From Phymatolithon calcareum (taxonomy: Eukaryota; Rhodophyta; Florideophyceae; Hapalidiales), in contig OZ345360.1 in assembly GCA_977006965.1 (NCBI GenBank), forward strand, positions 2,666,001 through 2,730,000: DNA of 64,000 bases, in the 5' to 3' direction. The notes beneath the pieces were generated by a model. That model saw only the letters and a list, made by a program, of their open reading frames with translations, made no database searches and was not told the DNA's origin. Both the position numbers and the translations under genes were made by a program. Positions 29,866-41,319 of the stretch are shown in pieces. Position 1 is the first letter of the stretch. The number at the start of each line of letters is the position of its first letter.

Positions 29866-30689
29866 CAGGGACGACATGGTGCATACTGTTTGACAAGCCC
29901 AAGGCGCGTCGTTTTTTCCTAAACATGAAATATCTCAGAGCAGAAAATGTGCTAGAGACCGCCATTGGTGGCGTGCACACCCTCCACTGCATGGCCATAC
30001 ATCAGCACTCTGTCACCGAATAGACCATTAAGACTCTTGGCCCTGAATGTAGCATCGTCTCAGTACAATACACAGGCATGCGGCATGCTATGCCACAGCC
30101 ATTGCTCTCAAAGGGCTGGCAGTGCCCTCCCTTACTACTAATTTAATAGTCTCGTCCTGATGAGGGCTCGCAATTCTTGTTTGAACATGAAATGACAATA
30201 TAGCGAGTGGGAGATGAAGGCGGACAAATAACCCGTACAGCTCGGTCTCGACCATGATGTCTGGGTTGTTGTGTGTAGAGTTAACTGGAAACTGGATGCT
30301 TCCTTGGTCTCCCTACATCCTATCTGATTAAACTTGTCAGACTTATAAATCCTTCAGCACGCTCAGCACTTGGACTCTCTGCCAACTTTAGTCCCCCCGC
30401 ATCTCTCCAGGTGGGCCATTTCTGCCCAGCTTACATACATGGCGAAAGCTGTACCGGAAATTCTCATAGACTTCTTTGCGGGAGCACTTCGACGGGCAGA
30501 TGAGAAATATAATGTTTCCACTGATCGTCATTGTGGTGACCAGTTCTGATGCTGGTGGGGAGGAGATAGAGCATCGGTCGAAAAAAAGGGAAAATTAATA
30601 ATTGGCTCAAATATTACGCTATCGCACAATCGAAAGCGTTCGGTACTGTATAGTTGACATGATATGGATGCTCATTCCTATACACGACA
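29866..30689. other. Spacer, no gene seen
   Basis: No supported gene. It ends at the target site of the next LINE, CTATACACGACA at 30678-30689. Confidence 0.45.
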
Positions 30690-32026
30690 ACCATCCTGGA
30701 TTACTACGGCCGGAGACGAGGAAAAGAAGTGGCTCCTTATTGACCGCGGAGTCCCCCAAGGATCGCCCCTGAGCCCCTGCTTGTACAACTTGTTCATGGA
30801 CACATTCGCGTTCGCAATGGAAAAAGCACCTCGGCATATGTCGAAGCACCCCGCGATACTTTTCGCGGACGACGTGCAGCTCCAAGCCACCAATTCCGAT
30901 GGTATGCAATGGCTTTTGGATACGGCGACGAGCTGGGCCACAGAAAATGGAATGACATGGAACACTAAGAAAGGAAAAAGCGAAGTGCTTTTCTATCCCG
31001 GATTATTCAAACGCAAGTTCCGGCTCTCAGGCCAAGAGCTCCACGAAACCCGCCTACTGGAATACCTGGGAACCACGATCGACAACACGGGAGTAACCCA
31101 CCACGCAACACTAAACCGCATCAACGCGGCGAAGGGAATCATCATGGGACTAAAAGACCTGGGAGTCCAAGCGCAAGGACTAGCTACTACCAAGAATATA
31201 GCAATGTACAAGGCTCTTGTGCAATGCAGATGGGAGTACGCGATACACCTCACACCATGGACAAACTCAGTCGAAGCGCAGATCAACCAAGCGGAGGGTT
31301 TGTTCTACTCTGTTGCCTTCGGTAACTACGCGAAACGATTGCACGCCCGAATGCGAGCCCGCTGCAGAATTACTCCACCAAAGATAAGAAGAGCGCAACT
31401 CGGAGAGCACTTCGCACAGAGGCTTATACGAGGGAAGGACGAAATCGAGAAGGAAGAAAATTACGCTGGAAAAGAAGGGGACATACAGCAAGCAGAGATG
31501 GATATCCGCTATCTGCAGGAGCATGAGCTCCTAAGAGGCAGTACCGAGCGAGCCGTACGAGGGCTGGTGACCCACAAACACGAGAGCCACCGCCGAAGAC
31601 AGGAATGGATTGAAAAGGAAGAAGAAAAAGAAAGAAAAATTACCGTGGACACTAAGGAGAAAGTAAGCCCTGTACTCCAAATTCGATCCAGGAAACACCG
31701 ACTCCTAGCAGTTAAGTGGTTCTTCGGCCGCTTCCCACCACGAAGAGCAGAGTCGTACGTTGAACATTTCAACGAGGTCGCAGAAGAGAATCTGAAAACT
31801 CTAGAACGAAATTTGACAAGTCCAAGAGCAGAAGAATCTTGGGAAAAAGGGACGAAAACGGCGATTGACAAACTTTTAGCACTGGAAATCCATATGTTAG
31901 AAGAAATGATAGTGTAATGTGATCTGATTGGGTAATGAGATGGCAGTATCAACGGGAAGCTGCTCTGGTGTTGGTGAATACCGGCGTTGAGGGCTTCTAA
32001 AATAAAAATCTACAATTTCCCCCCCC
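30690..32026 (+). mobile_element. LINE (family L1b, copy 2)
   Basis: It is flanked by an exact 12-bp duplication CTATACACGACA (30678-30689 and 32027-32038). It is 5'-truncated in the reverse transcriptase, between motifs A and B. The frame is open from the junction to the stop at 31917 and includes GVPQGSPLSPCLYNLFMDTF and FADDVQLQ. Compared with the nested copy at 24411-25853 I see only scattered residue differences. The 3' end is TACAATTT followed by a C run rather than poly(A). Confidence 0.95.
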
Positions 32027-32065
32027 CTATACACGACAGTGATTCCTCCCTTTGTTCACAATATG

Positions 32066-34173
32066 CTATGCCATCGGTCGCTCATGCGCCAGCACTCCCC
32101 TGAGATACTCGTTCACATTCGGCTGCTTTTTCGTCTCACCGCATCTCAGCACTCCGTCGCCGCTATCCTGTAGTTCCATCAGTGGGCACAGCTCCGACAA
32201 TTGTATGTAAGTCGGTGCCTCTTTTTTCTTCTCCACCGTCTCACTCTGTGATATGGAGCTTTCTTCCATCGGCTTCACAAGCACAGTAAGTTGTACGACA
32301 AGCTCTGGCGCAAGATTGCAGCTTACATCAACACCGCCATCTTCTCGATTATCAGCGGGCACAAACGTAGCGTGAGACATTGGGGAGACTTTGATAGCAC
32401 CACAGTAGATCGCGGCGAGAGTCCAGCGTGCCGCCTCTAGCCCGCACTTGCCAGACAAGAACACGTTGACGGCAACGCACAAGGGTGTTCCACTACCGCC
32501 CCACCCAGACTTGTCCAATTCACCAACCGGTGTGGGTATCTGCCCGAGAGGAGTGATCCCCCGCCCGAGCTTGTGCATCATGTGCCATCCCACGTTCGTG
32601 TCTTGCGTCGCCGAAGCTCCGTCGCGCCCCAGCTTGATCTCGTACGACACGCCGTGGTCCGGCCCACCAGTCTGCACACTGGCGCGATGCCAACGTTTCT
32701 GAAGGCCAACCGGAACGGGCGTCGCTTGTCCCGGCTTCACTGGCACGCAACCCATGTGACACGGCGCCCGCATCGGCTGAAACGCGCCGGTAAAGACGCT
32801 GCGTGCGACGAGATCATCTCGTTAGGCACAAACAGCGGCCGCGCTTCAGTGCCTTGAAGCAGTGTTTGGAGCGCTATTTCAGCATCTGAATTGCCCACGA
32901 GGCGTGCCACCGATGCGCACGCGGCCGCCGCGTGCGCAACCAGTGCACACATTCGTCACGGTGCGCCCACCCGGCACCCCTGCACGCCTCGCCCTGCTGT
33001 GTGGACATACTGATCCACACGCAAGCCGTGCGCCCTTCGGTCTCGATTGCAACGGCGACGGTTGTCCCGGGCTATCCATTGAGACTTAACAACGTTCTCA
33101 GCAGATGGCGAAACAGACGGTCAAGCGCGTCGACAATGCGCGGCTTGTGCCATGCGCGCGCCTAATGGGCGTGTGCTTGCACCGCACTGGCTACGTCCTC
33201 GTCTGATATCTCGCCGTCCAGCGCAGCTGCCGCGAAATACGCTGTGGAGAGCGCGGCCCGAAGGTTCTCCGCGTGAGCCAAGACGCGGCCGGCATCGGCG
33301 GGCGCAGGTGCAAGGGCTGTTGCGTAGATGTGCTTGCGTTGGCCGCACTCGAGCTTTGCGCACAGTGATCGTCCGCCACGCGGGTACAACTTCACGACGT
33401 TAAGGGTGAGGGCTCCCGGCCAGATGTGGCCGTTGGGGTGGCGCACTACGCAAGTGTCATGGAATGTTTCGCAGGAAAACGCGGATACCGACGTGTACGC
33501 GTCGGATTGCTCGACTGCGAGAAGGGCCATCTCCAGAAGGGACATATTTTGTTGGAAATGCTCGCTGCGGGCACACTGCTGCGCGCCGTATCTCTCCGTG
33601 ACGCACAACGCAAGAGCTTCCGTCTCTGTTGCCTCACGCACATCTTGAAAAGTCCAGCGATCGCGCCAAGAGACGTACTCGGCACGAGGAGCGTCGAGAA
33701 TGACCGAGAGAGAGCGCGGTAACATGCTCGGGCTCGGATGCGGATGAGATGGGGCGTTGATCGAGAAGGTGGAACAGCTGTTGTCTCTTGAGAGCGACCG
33801 CCTTGTGTAGGCGAGTGCTGAGCACATGCTCCCACAGGCAGTCGTAGTTGATAGAGTCAGTGCCAGATTCACTGTAGCAAGTCAAACCCGGGGCTTGTCG
33901 AATGTCGGTCGGCACACGCACTTGGTGATCAGTCGGATGACCGAGAAGGCGCGGGGCGAGCTGTTTGTCCGTCCAGCCAAGAGCGGAGGCACGAGCACGC
34001 GCTAGAAGCACGCACTCGAGTGGCGGGGAAGCGTTAGGGTCGAGACAAACGTACAAGCCGTAGCGCAATGCAGAAAAATGGCGCGCAAGCACTCTGAGGA
34101 TGTTGTCATGACACCACTGCGACCTCTCGTCAACGGGAACGAAAGTGGGAAAGAGCGGGAACAAATAATCCAT
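32066..34173 (-). pseudogene. Unknown large gene, family F1, copy 1 (frameshifted)
   Basis: Reading minus from 34173: MDYLFPLFPTFVPVDERSQW, then HFSALRYGLYV, a frame change near 33860, then LTLNVVKLYPRGGRSL and VLAHAENLRAALSTAYF to about 33162. At least two further frame changes follow (a VWIS block near 33000). The last part is open from 32773 to 32066, with VKPGQATPVPVGLQKRWHRA, LSGKCGLEAARW and APTYIQLSELCPLMELQ. Every block has a counterpart in the divergent copy at 34632-37142. No known domain is recognised. Several frame changes make this copy non-functional unless sequencing errors are involved. Confidence 0.6.
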
Positions 34174-34631
34174 CAGTCAGCCAGTTAGGGAAGATAGGGG
34201 CTTGGTGGGTCATGAACAGCTACAGTATTGATTAGCAGCATTTGGCTGGCTGGATATTGGTGGTCTACTTCACGGTGCAACAGCGTTGAAGAAAATTCGA
34301 TTCAAAATAGATAAATGGCTACGGCTGTAACGTAAAAACCTCATCCGAAGATACAGTAATCTCCTAAGATATTTAGGAAGCACTTAAATGATGACCCCCA
34401 TCGATCGTCGATAATGTACGCTCTCGATCGAATTTCGGTAAATTTTCTAATGGAATAACCCCATTCGATTCGGAGAACATAGAGACTGTAACGAGCACAC
34501 TTCCGAGCGATGGGGACGACACTTCGAGTGAGGACCTCTCTCTATCCTCTGGTTCCAGTCGCACAATATCTTCCCTTTCTTCTTCTGCTTTTTTGTTGCA
34601 ACTGATTGACTGGTCTTCAGACTCTGAGGCC

Positions 34632-37142
34632 ATGCTATCATCCTCTCCCCTGTTTCAGTCGCATATTCCTGAGGGCGAACAAGAGGACTGGTTTGACACA
34701 AATAACAATATGTTCATGTCGCAGTCGCCAAGCTTATCTGCCGCTCGCTACGGTTCTTTCATGCGCGAAAGCATTTGGGCGTTCCCGCCAGCCGAGTGTG
34801 TACAGATTGCCAAGCGCCGCAAACATGCTCTTGGCTGGCGCGATAAGGTTTTTGACATGGTCGCCTCGGGCGTGAACTCTGACATGTTGAAAACGGAAGG
34901 ATAGGTGGCAACGCTCAACATCAAGTTTGTCGCTCCCCTCTCGTGTTACAGAGACACCACCACAAAGCGGATTGACTACAACGACATCAGGAAGCGCATC
35001 TTGGGCACGAAGTACGTCACGTCGGAGTGTGGCGAACAGCTTGGGCTGAGCAACGCGCTCGAATGCGAGCGGCTATTGAGTACTAATATGATAGCCCTGC
35101 TTCCGGTCTCTAGCACCGCGGTGCTCTCCGTGCCATTTATGGTGCACACGTTTTGGATCGAGACGTGGGTGGACGAGTCTCTGAGCAATTCCTACAGGCC
35201 ATTTTGACTATCTGTGAACGAATGCGCCGGTGCGCTCATTCCAGTGCGCAGCGAGCGCTTCGGCTGCGACGTGACTGCATTTGAAAAGGTTCTCCTCGTG
35301 TTTGACACGCTTGACGAACATGCAGATGGCGACGGCACCGATAATGCGTATGAGTCGAGTGACGGGGGTTATACAAAGCAGGGAATGTACAGAGCCTGTA
35401 TTGGCTACCTCTCAAATGTACTCTACGGTTCTACTGCAGTTCAATACGGCGACCAGGGCATCCGGCCCAGTCAGCTCGCCCTGGATGTTGTCAAACTGTA
35501 TCGTCGCACGAACAGCCCTTTGCTCCCATATTTGCAAGCTGGAGGAAAGAAACGCTACTACCTTCACATCCTTGTCCCTGTGGACAACCCGCGCGACGCC
35601 TATCCACATGCCGAAAACCTGCGCGCCCTTCTATCCACCATCTTTTTTATTGCTTGCCCGCCTCCATTCTAGCAAGCACTTGATGGTGCGATAGTCCAAG
35701 AGAATGTGGACACAGTCGTACGCAATATTGGCGCTTGGCTTCGCGCCTGGCAGAACACCACCGACGTCGCAACTTTCACAGCGATTGAGCGTCTTTTCGC
35801 AAACTTTTTACCGTATCTGTTGCTAGATGATGACGACTTTGACGATGAGCAGGGGGAAGCGGACGTTTGCGCGGCCTCCGTGTGGATCAGTTTGGCCAAT
35901 CTAGGGGACGGCCCGACCGTCAGCTGGGCATGCCATGACAAGGCCATCGACCATCTACAGCCCACGACCAGCGCCTCAGTGCGGCAGGACGCTTGCGATC
36001 GTGTTGCAAACGCTATCGGGGTCGCCTATACCAAAGAGCTTCTGTTGCAGTTTATCGAAAAAGTCGACTTGCAGCCACCTATGATGCCGAACGAAAACAT
36101 CCCTGTGCAAGGAGGCGTGAGCCTGAGGGAATGTCAGAGCACAGGACTTGACTTCACATACATGAACGCGCGAAGCTCTGATATCTTTCTCAAAGCTCGC
36201 AAGAGCGCTAGCGATGTGGGATCAGAGTCTGTACCAACGGAGGCGTCGACAATCGTCGCATCTCCCGAGGAAGCGGTCGTGGAAGACGTGCAAGAAGCGG
36301 AGGCCCAGACTGTCAACGAAATTGGGGAAGGGAACGCCGACTTGCGCAACGGCACAGAGTGTACCGACGTCGTACCGAACGATAACCGCTCCATGCACGC
36401 CAGCTCAAATCTTTACTCCTTCGCGCCGTTGCGGTTTGAGAGCCGCAAGGGCTGCGTGACCGTAGTGCCAGGACAGGCAACACCTGTGGCAAGCGCGCTG
36501 CGGACACGCTGGCACGGCGCGACGGTGCACGACGGCTTGCTCGACGGCCTGTCCTTGAAAGTGACGCTGGCAGGCGGCGGAGATGTGACGGCAACGCAGG
36601 ACACTCGGCAAATGGTATATGAGCCGGGCGGCGGATGGGCGAAGAGCGAGACTTTCGGGCTCGATTTGCGCGAGCGCGGGCAGAGCGCGTCGCCACCCGC
36701 CGCGGGTGTCAATCTGCTGCTGTCTGGGCAGTGCGGTTCTGACTCGGCGCGCTGGATGATGGGCGCTATATTGATCGGTACCGTGTCGGTGCGTCCACAG
36801 TCTGCAATGACGTTCATCCCGCAGTCGAAGCGCGAGGTCGGCGGGGTGGACGTGTGGACCACATTATAGCGAGACCTTGTTGGGCAGTTTGCCGTGTTGG
36901 TTCCGCCATCGCCTCCTGATAGCGATGACGAAGAGACAAGTCGCAAGGGTGCACAGGATCAATGTTCCCTGAACGGCGGGAAGAGAAGCTGTGCGAAAAC
37001 GTATATACAGCTTTCTGACGTGGCTGAGGTGATGCAACTCCGTGAGCAGGATGGCATGCTGATATGCGAAGAGATAGAGGAGTCACCGCAATCCGATGTC
37101 TATTACAAGGGTTTGCTAAAATTCTTGAGACCGATGAAGTGA
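34632..37142 (+). pseudogene. Unknown large gene, family F1, copy 2 (in-frame stops only)
   Basis: A single reading frame of 837 codons from the ATG at 34632 to the stop at 37140-37142, interrupted by four in-frame stops: TAG 34902, TGA 35205, TAG 35670 and TAG 36867, with no frameshift. The frame is also open for about 240 bases upstream as a Ser/Asp-rich stretch. Blocks conserved with copy 1: WAFPPAECVQIAKRRKHALGW, LALDVVKLYRRTNSPLLPYL, PHAENLRALLSTIFF, VVPGQATPVASALRTRWHGA, LLSGQCGSDSARWMMGAI and KTYIQLSDVAEVMQL. An acidic stretch (LLLDDDDFDDEQGE) and a Val/Glu-rich linker are present. No family is recognised. It is a decayed gene or one needing stop readthrough; decay is more likely. Confidence 0.6.
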
Positions 37143-38141
37143 GTGAAACTAAATATTAATTTGTTAACTAAGGGCAAATTCAGCACAAGACAACATCCAC
37201 AGTGCTGGTTTGGGTTGTACTGTATTTAAGATCAAGAACATCAAACGATTATTTTCGACTTTTCGTTTTTACTGTACAGCGGAATACTGCATTGGAAGCG
37301 TCTACTGTACCCTTCGTACGTACTTCCACACACTGCAGTACTGAGATTTATACTTAAATAGTGGAGAAAACTCAGTACAGTACAGTAAACATACATCCTA
37401 CTAGCCAAACCTAAGAAGCAATGTGTGCAAATGAAATTTCCCCACATTTTCTAGCCTTTCAGTGAGTGAGTTTCCTCAAAACTAAACATCATTCATTTTT
37501 GTAAAGCATCAGATAGATACTGGAGTGTCTTGCTATGGAATCAAAAAGAGTTCTCAGCATGCGCAACCAACTGCAACCTACAGTAGAATCCATCCAAGCC
37601 GTCATTGACGGCAATTTTAATTCTATCCCCCTAAAGTTCAGCATTCTGGCCGTCCACACGGACTCGCGAAACGTGAAGCCACCGTAGTTTCTTTGGGTCG
37701 AATAGCCTAATGACGACCGGCAGGGGGAGAAGAAGCGTACGTGCTTACAATTAACCACTGTGGCAGGATGAATGCCCTGCCGTAAACTAAGTACGTATGA
37801 TTGCCATCCCGTAATGGTTTAAGATCAAGTGACCCACCATTTGTATGATTGGTCCCGTGGCAAGTGCATGGTGTCAACACCAATCATGATTGGCCAAAAA
37901 GTCCAATTTTTGTCGTATTTTCTGCCTTCTGTAAGCACATTCTCCAACGGCTACTTTTCCGTTGCTCTCGGATACGCTTCCAAGATTCACACCCCGCACA
38001 AACAACATCGTTTTTTTCGCACCCTGCTCCCCCACCTTCACCACTGGTCGACTCCACGAAGATATAACATCTCTTGAGCCTTCCAGGCGCACTCATAGCC
38101 TCCGACGGTCACCTTTGCCTTCTCTACCGATCGTCGCCACC
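37143..38141. other. Spacer rich in TACAGTA motifs
   Basis: No gene supported. TACTGTA/TACAGTA-type strings recur at 37207-37390, including a CAGTACAGTACAGTA run near 37373. The last bases before 38142 (GTCGCCACC) form a good start-codon context for the next gene. Confidence 0.45.
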
Positions 38142-38873
38142 ATGGCAGCCAAGAGAAAGTATGCAATGACCGGCGGCGGCTCATTAAACTCATCAACAGC
38201 CCCCCGCAAGCGCCGCCAAACCGCCCGCACAGCACCTTCGCCCCTCCGCATTCCCTCCTCAAAACCCTCCTCCCGTCGCATCCTGCGCGTCCGACGCACG
38301 CACTCCGCAATGGACATCGACGACCCGTCCCGCAAGCGTCGTGCAGAAACGGCCCCCGAGTCTCCCAAGCGCGTCAGACACACGCGGCCAGCAGCGCATG
38401 AGCGCCCGTCTGCCAAAGCCCCACCCGCGAAGCGCGGCCGTCCCGTCGATCCCGAGCAAGAGGCTGAGGCCGGCATCCGTGCCGAGGCGGAGCGACGTGC
38501 AGCCGCACTCGCACGCGCGCGTGCTAAGCGACGTGCGGACGATATTGCGCGTGCCGTGTCACAGGCGCGTGCTGACGGCGCCGCTCGCGCTCGCGCTGCT
38601 GCGGATAGGGAGCGTGAGATGCTGCGTGGGACGCGGAGGGAGATGCCGCCGCGCAGATGGACTCGCACTCCGGAACCGGTGCCTCAGCCGGAGGAACCGA
38701 TGGAGGAGATTTTTGCTGCAGACTTCCATGGCGACGACATGAAGCGGCCGAATGTGCCTGTCAAACCGGCCGTGGATGCGGTGCTTCTGGAGGATGGGCG
38801 TTGCGCGGTGCGTATTGTGCGTGAGAGCGGTGAGGTGCAGGGTGTCATTATTAACCCCCCTTGGGCCTGCTAA
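38142..38873 (+). CDS. Basic Ala/Arg-rich protein, probably nuclear
   Basis: 243 residues from the ATG at 38142, chosen for its GCCACCATGG context; the frame extends further upstream. The first 120 residues hold several basic clusters that look like nuclear localisation signals (APRKRRQT, PSRKRRAE, ESPKRVRH). Residues about 150-210 form a long Ala/Arg/Glu helix, possibly a coiled coil. The C-terminal 50 residues are a more ordered block (DAVLLEDGRCAVRIVRES then GEVQGVIINPPW). No family is recognised. GC-rich, codon-biased sequence supports a real gene. Confidence 0.65.
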   Translation: MAAKRKYAMTGGGSLNSSTAPRKRRQTARTAPSPLRIPSSKPSSRRILRVRRTHSAMDIDDPSRKRRAETAPESPKRVRHTRPAAHERPSAKAPPAKRGRPVDPEQEAEAGIRAEAERRAAALARARAKRRADDIARAVSQARADGAARARAAADREREMLRGTRREMPPRRWTRTPEPVPQPEEPMEEIFAADFHGDDMKRPNVPVKPAVDAVLLEDGRCAVRIVRESGEVQGVIINPPWAC

Positions 38874-39969
38874 GAAGCTTTTGAGTGGTTTGGTTTGGTC
38901 CTTGCTGTCAGGGCCATTCATGGTCGCGGCTATTCCTGTGGATGTGCTGCGCGGTGCCTGTTGTGGTGGTGCGTTGTGATTTTCAGCGTGCTGTCAGTAT
39001 CCCGTTTAGGTCTAACTAGGAAGGATCACCTTCTTGCTCTTTTTTTTAATGTCTTGACTCTTTGACTGGTATCTCACAACTCAGCGTTATCGTATAATTG
39101 CTCGTGATTAAGAGTTTGTTTGTGGATGAGTCAAAGGACAGACAGGGTGTGGTTTTGTTCTTAACCCTCTACTGAATGAGGCAGGGTCCAGTGAATGCTC
39201 TTGGCATAAGGGAATCCAGTTTGATGCCGGCTATTCATCACAGTGAGAACTTGGCACTTGGCAATATTGGCCTCCGCTTTCGTGCTTCCAGGGGATCTTC
39301 TTCTCTATCTGCTATCTACCTCACTTGTATTCCCGTTTTCCATTTATTAACTACAGTAGTTCTTTCTCATCTTTGCATCTTTAAACTGCACCCGCAGTGC
39401 AGCTTACAGTGCATCATGTTTGCTGATGACGAAGTTTTCACTTTTTCTTTACTCCTTTTCCATAAACGAATACCTGCAGACGACGTATGTTGCTCGTTTT
39501 CTTTCTGTAGCACCCCCTTTCATGCCCTTGTACCCTTTTGAGAAGTGAGACCAGAATTAGGAGATCTTTGTTTGCCAAACAAGGGCGCTCAAGACTACGG
39601 AAATGCTTACTCTAGGAGTGACGACGAATAGCACATGGTAATGACTGGAGCAGAGCTTCAGAGCAGCGGCCCACTACGCCGTCTACGTTTTCATGGTCGC
39701 TGTTTGCCTCTTCTGAGTGGTACAGCGCTTGCCCTCTTGTCTACTGGTTAACCAATACACTACATAATTATTTTTCTCACTTTTCAGATCGCTACTGCTC
39801 GGAAAATGATTGCCAGTCCGTACAAAAGATTTCTTTCCGAGCAGAAACTACCGTGGACCGTCCAGAGCAGACTTGAAAAACTATTCAGATTGCATCCGAT
39901 CGCAATATGCCATGCAGGGCTGCATGACAAAACGCAGCGAGTGCTCCAGTATATCCACCGCATGTCCCT
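38874..39969. other. Spacer, no gene seen
   Basis: Open frames around 39176-39541 show no motifs and are Ser/Leu/Phe-rich, as expected of chance reading. Confidence 0.4.
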
Positions 39970-41319
39970 CTAATCCGCCTTTGGCAGTATCGCATCAACA
40001 GCAGCGTCAGAAACACTCTGCGCCACAGCCGCTTGAACCGAGTGTGGTTCCGGTATCCGTCCGTCCATCTTCTCTCTCTTTTGCACACCAGGTCCATTAC
40101 CCCTAGATCCCCCTCCAACCGCGCCGTGTCCCGCAGACGCGATGAGCGGGAGGAAAAATCTTAGAAAAAGTCGCTGCAACGCCGCCCACATGGCCGCCAC
40201 AACCGGCAGAGCAACAAAGTCAAGCACTAGTCGCATTCGCGCCGACTCGCGTGCCATTCGCCCGCTCATACCGATATAGTCAAAACCGCCAACAAGCGGC
40301 CGCTGCACCCAACGAAAGTCCATCGCGCTATCGGCAGTAGGAGTCTCCGGATGCGATGCGTCGTACATGGCATGCACAACTTCCTCCGCAACAGCATCGC
40401 CAACGCCGACAAATTGACGCTTCGGACGGAGCACAAGCAGTCCACCCGCTGCGTCGGAGCGAGCGCGCACACGCGCAATTTCATCGTAGAACTTCAGCAC
40501 ATTTGCATGATGTGCAGGACGCGCAAAAAAGGCTGGGAAGAACACGCGTGCATCGCACCTCAGCTGCGGAAGCACACGTATGGCGCACGCGAGGCGCGCG
40601 GGCCCGTTCAGAAGCACGGCGTCGAACCGGACGTCGGACAGATTATTTCGCGGCACATCTACAAAAGCTTTGTGAGCACGAAAACCACCCAGAGCAGTGG
40701 TATCTGCAGGCGCACAGAACGCACGCATTCGACCGAGCGCATCAGCATGAGCGGAAAGTTCGCTGGCAAGCACGCTGCAGACACGCGGACGATGCTCGAC
40801 GGCGTAGGCAGAGGCAACGCGTGAAGGAAAGGTGAGCGTCGCGCCGCTGGCGCCAAACTCCAGATAGGTGTCACTCGTCCGCAGATGGGCCAGCACAAGG
40901 TCGGCCTCGGGTCGTCGGAGCGGAAGCGCGGCGTAGTTGACGGCGGAAATGGAAGTTAGTTGTGAACGTTCGGCGAAAAGGAAGGATGCATGGCCGGGTG
41001 GAGCTCGGGATGGCGCTCTTGCTTCCGTGCGAGCCGTCATGCCAGAGCGTGCGAAGAGAAGGGAGCCGATCGGTCGCAGGAGGATGAGGTTTGCTAGCTG
41101 CACGGCAATGGCTACGAAGACAATGCAGAGGGCGGCGAAAAGGGCGAGCAGAGGCGCGGCGGGCATGGTCGTCGCGCGCGAACGCAGGGCTTGTGGGGCT
41201 AGACGGACGCGCAGCGTAATGGCATTAAGCGCATGACGCACACGGCGCCCGAGCTGCTGCTGGTGGAGCATGACTTCTGAAGCGAATGTGGTGTTTCGTG
41301 GTAAGCCGTCTGGAAGCAT
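39970..41319 (-). CDS. Membrane-anchored class I methyltransferase-like protein
   Basis: 449 residues. A first hydrophobic segment lies at about 52-82 (PLLALFAALCIVFVAIAVQL), after a basic N-terminus. The central domain has the SAM-binding type block YLEFGASGATLTFPSR followed by AYAVEH, then FDAVLLNGPARLACAIRVLP and GLLVLRPKRQFVG, in the order of class I methyltransferase strands. A second hydrophobic region lies near 370-405. The final 45 residues are Gly/Ser-rich and polar. The substrate is unknown. The glycine-rich loop is E-F-G-A-S-G, acceptable for the fold, but activity is unproven. Proteins with this GASG-type loop and an anchor occur in algae, possibly in the endomembrane system (inference). 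Confidence 0.7.
   Translation of the reverse strand: MLPDGLPRNTTFASEVMLHQQQLGRRVRHALNAITLRVRLAPQALRSRATTMPAAPLLALFAALCIVFVAIAVQLANLILLRPIGSLLFARSGMTARTEARAPSRAPPGHASFLFAERSQLTSISAVNYAALPLRRPEADLVLAHLRTSDTYLEFGASGATLTFPSRVASAYAVEHRPRVCSVLASELSAHADALGRMRAFCAPADTTALGGFRAHKAFVDVPRNNLSDVRFDAVLLNGPARLACAIRVLPQLRCDARVFFPAFFARPAHHANVLKFYDEIARVRARSDAAGGLLVLRPKRQFVGVGDAVAEEVVHAMYDASHPETPTADSAMDFRWVQRPLVGGFDYIGMSGRMARESARMRLVLDFVALPVVAAMWAALQRLFLRFFLPLIASAGHGAVGGGSRGNGPGVQKREKMDGRIPEPHSVQAAVAQSVSDAAVDAILPKAD

Noticed and set aside
36413-36946. 177-codon minus frame in the F1 region
   Set aside because: Antisense shadow; the plus frame aligns with the F1 partner copy.
40351-40835. Plus-strand frames of about 157-159 codons near 40350
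   Set aside because: They lie antisense to the methyltransferase-like gene, overlap each other in different frames and show no motifs.
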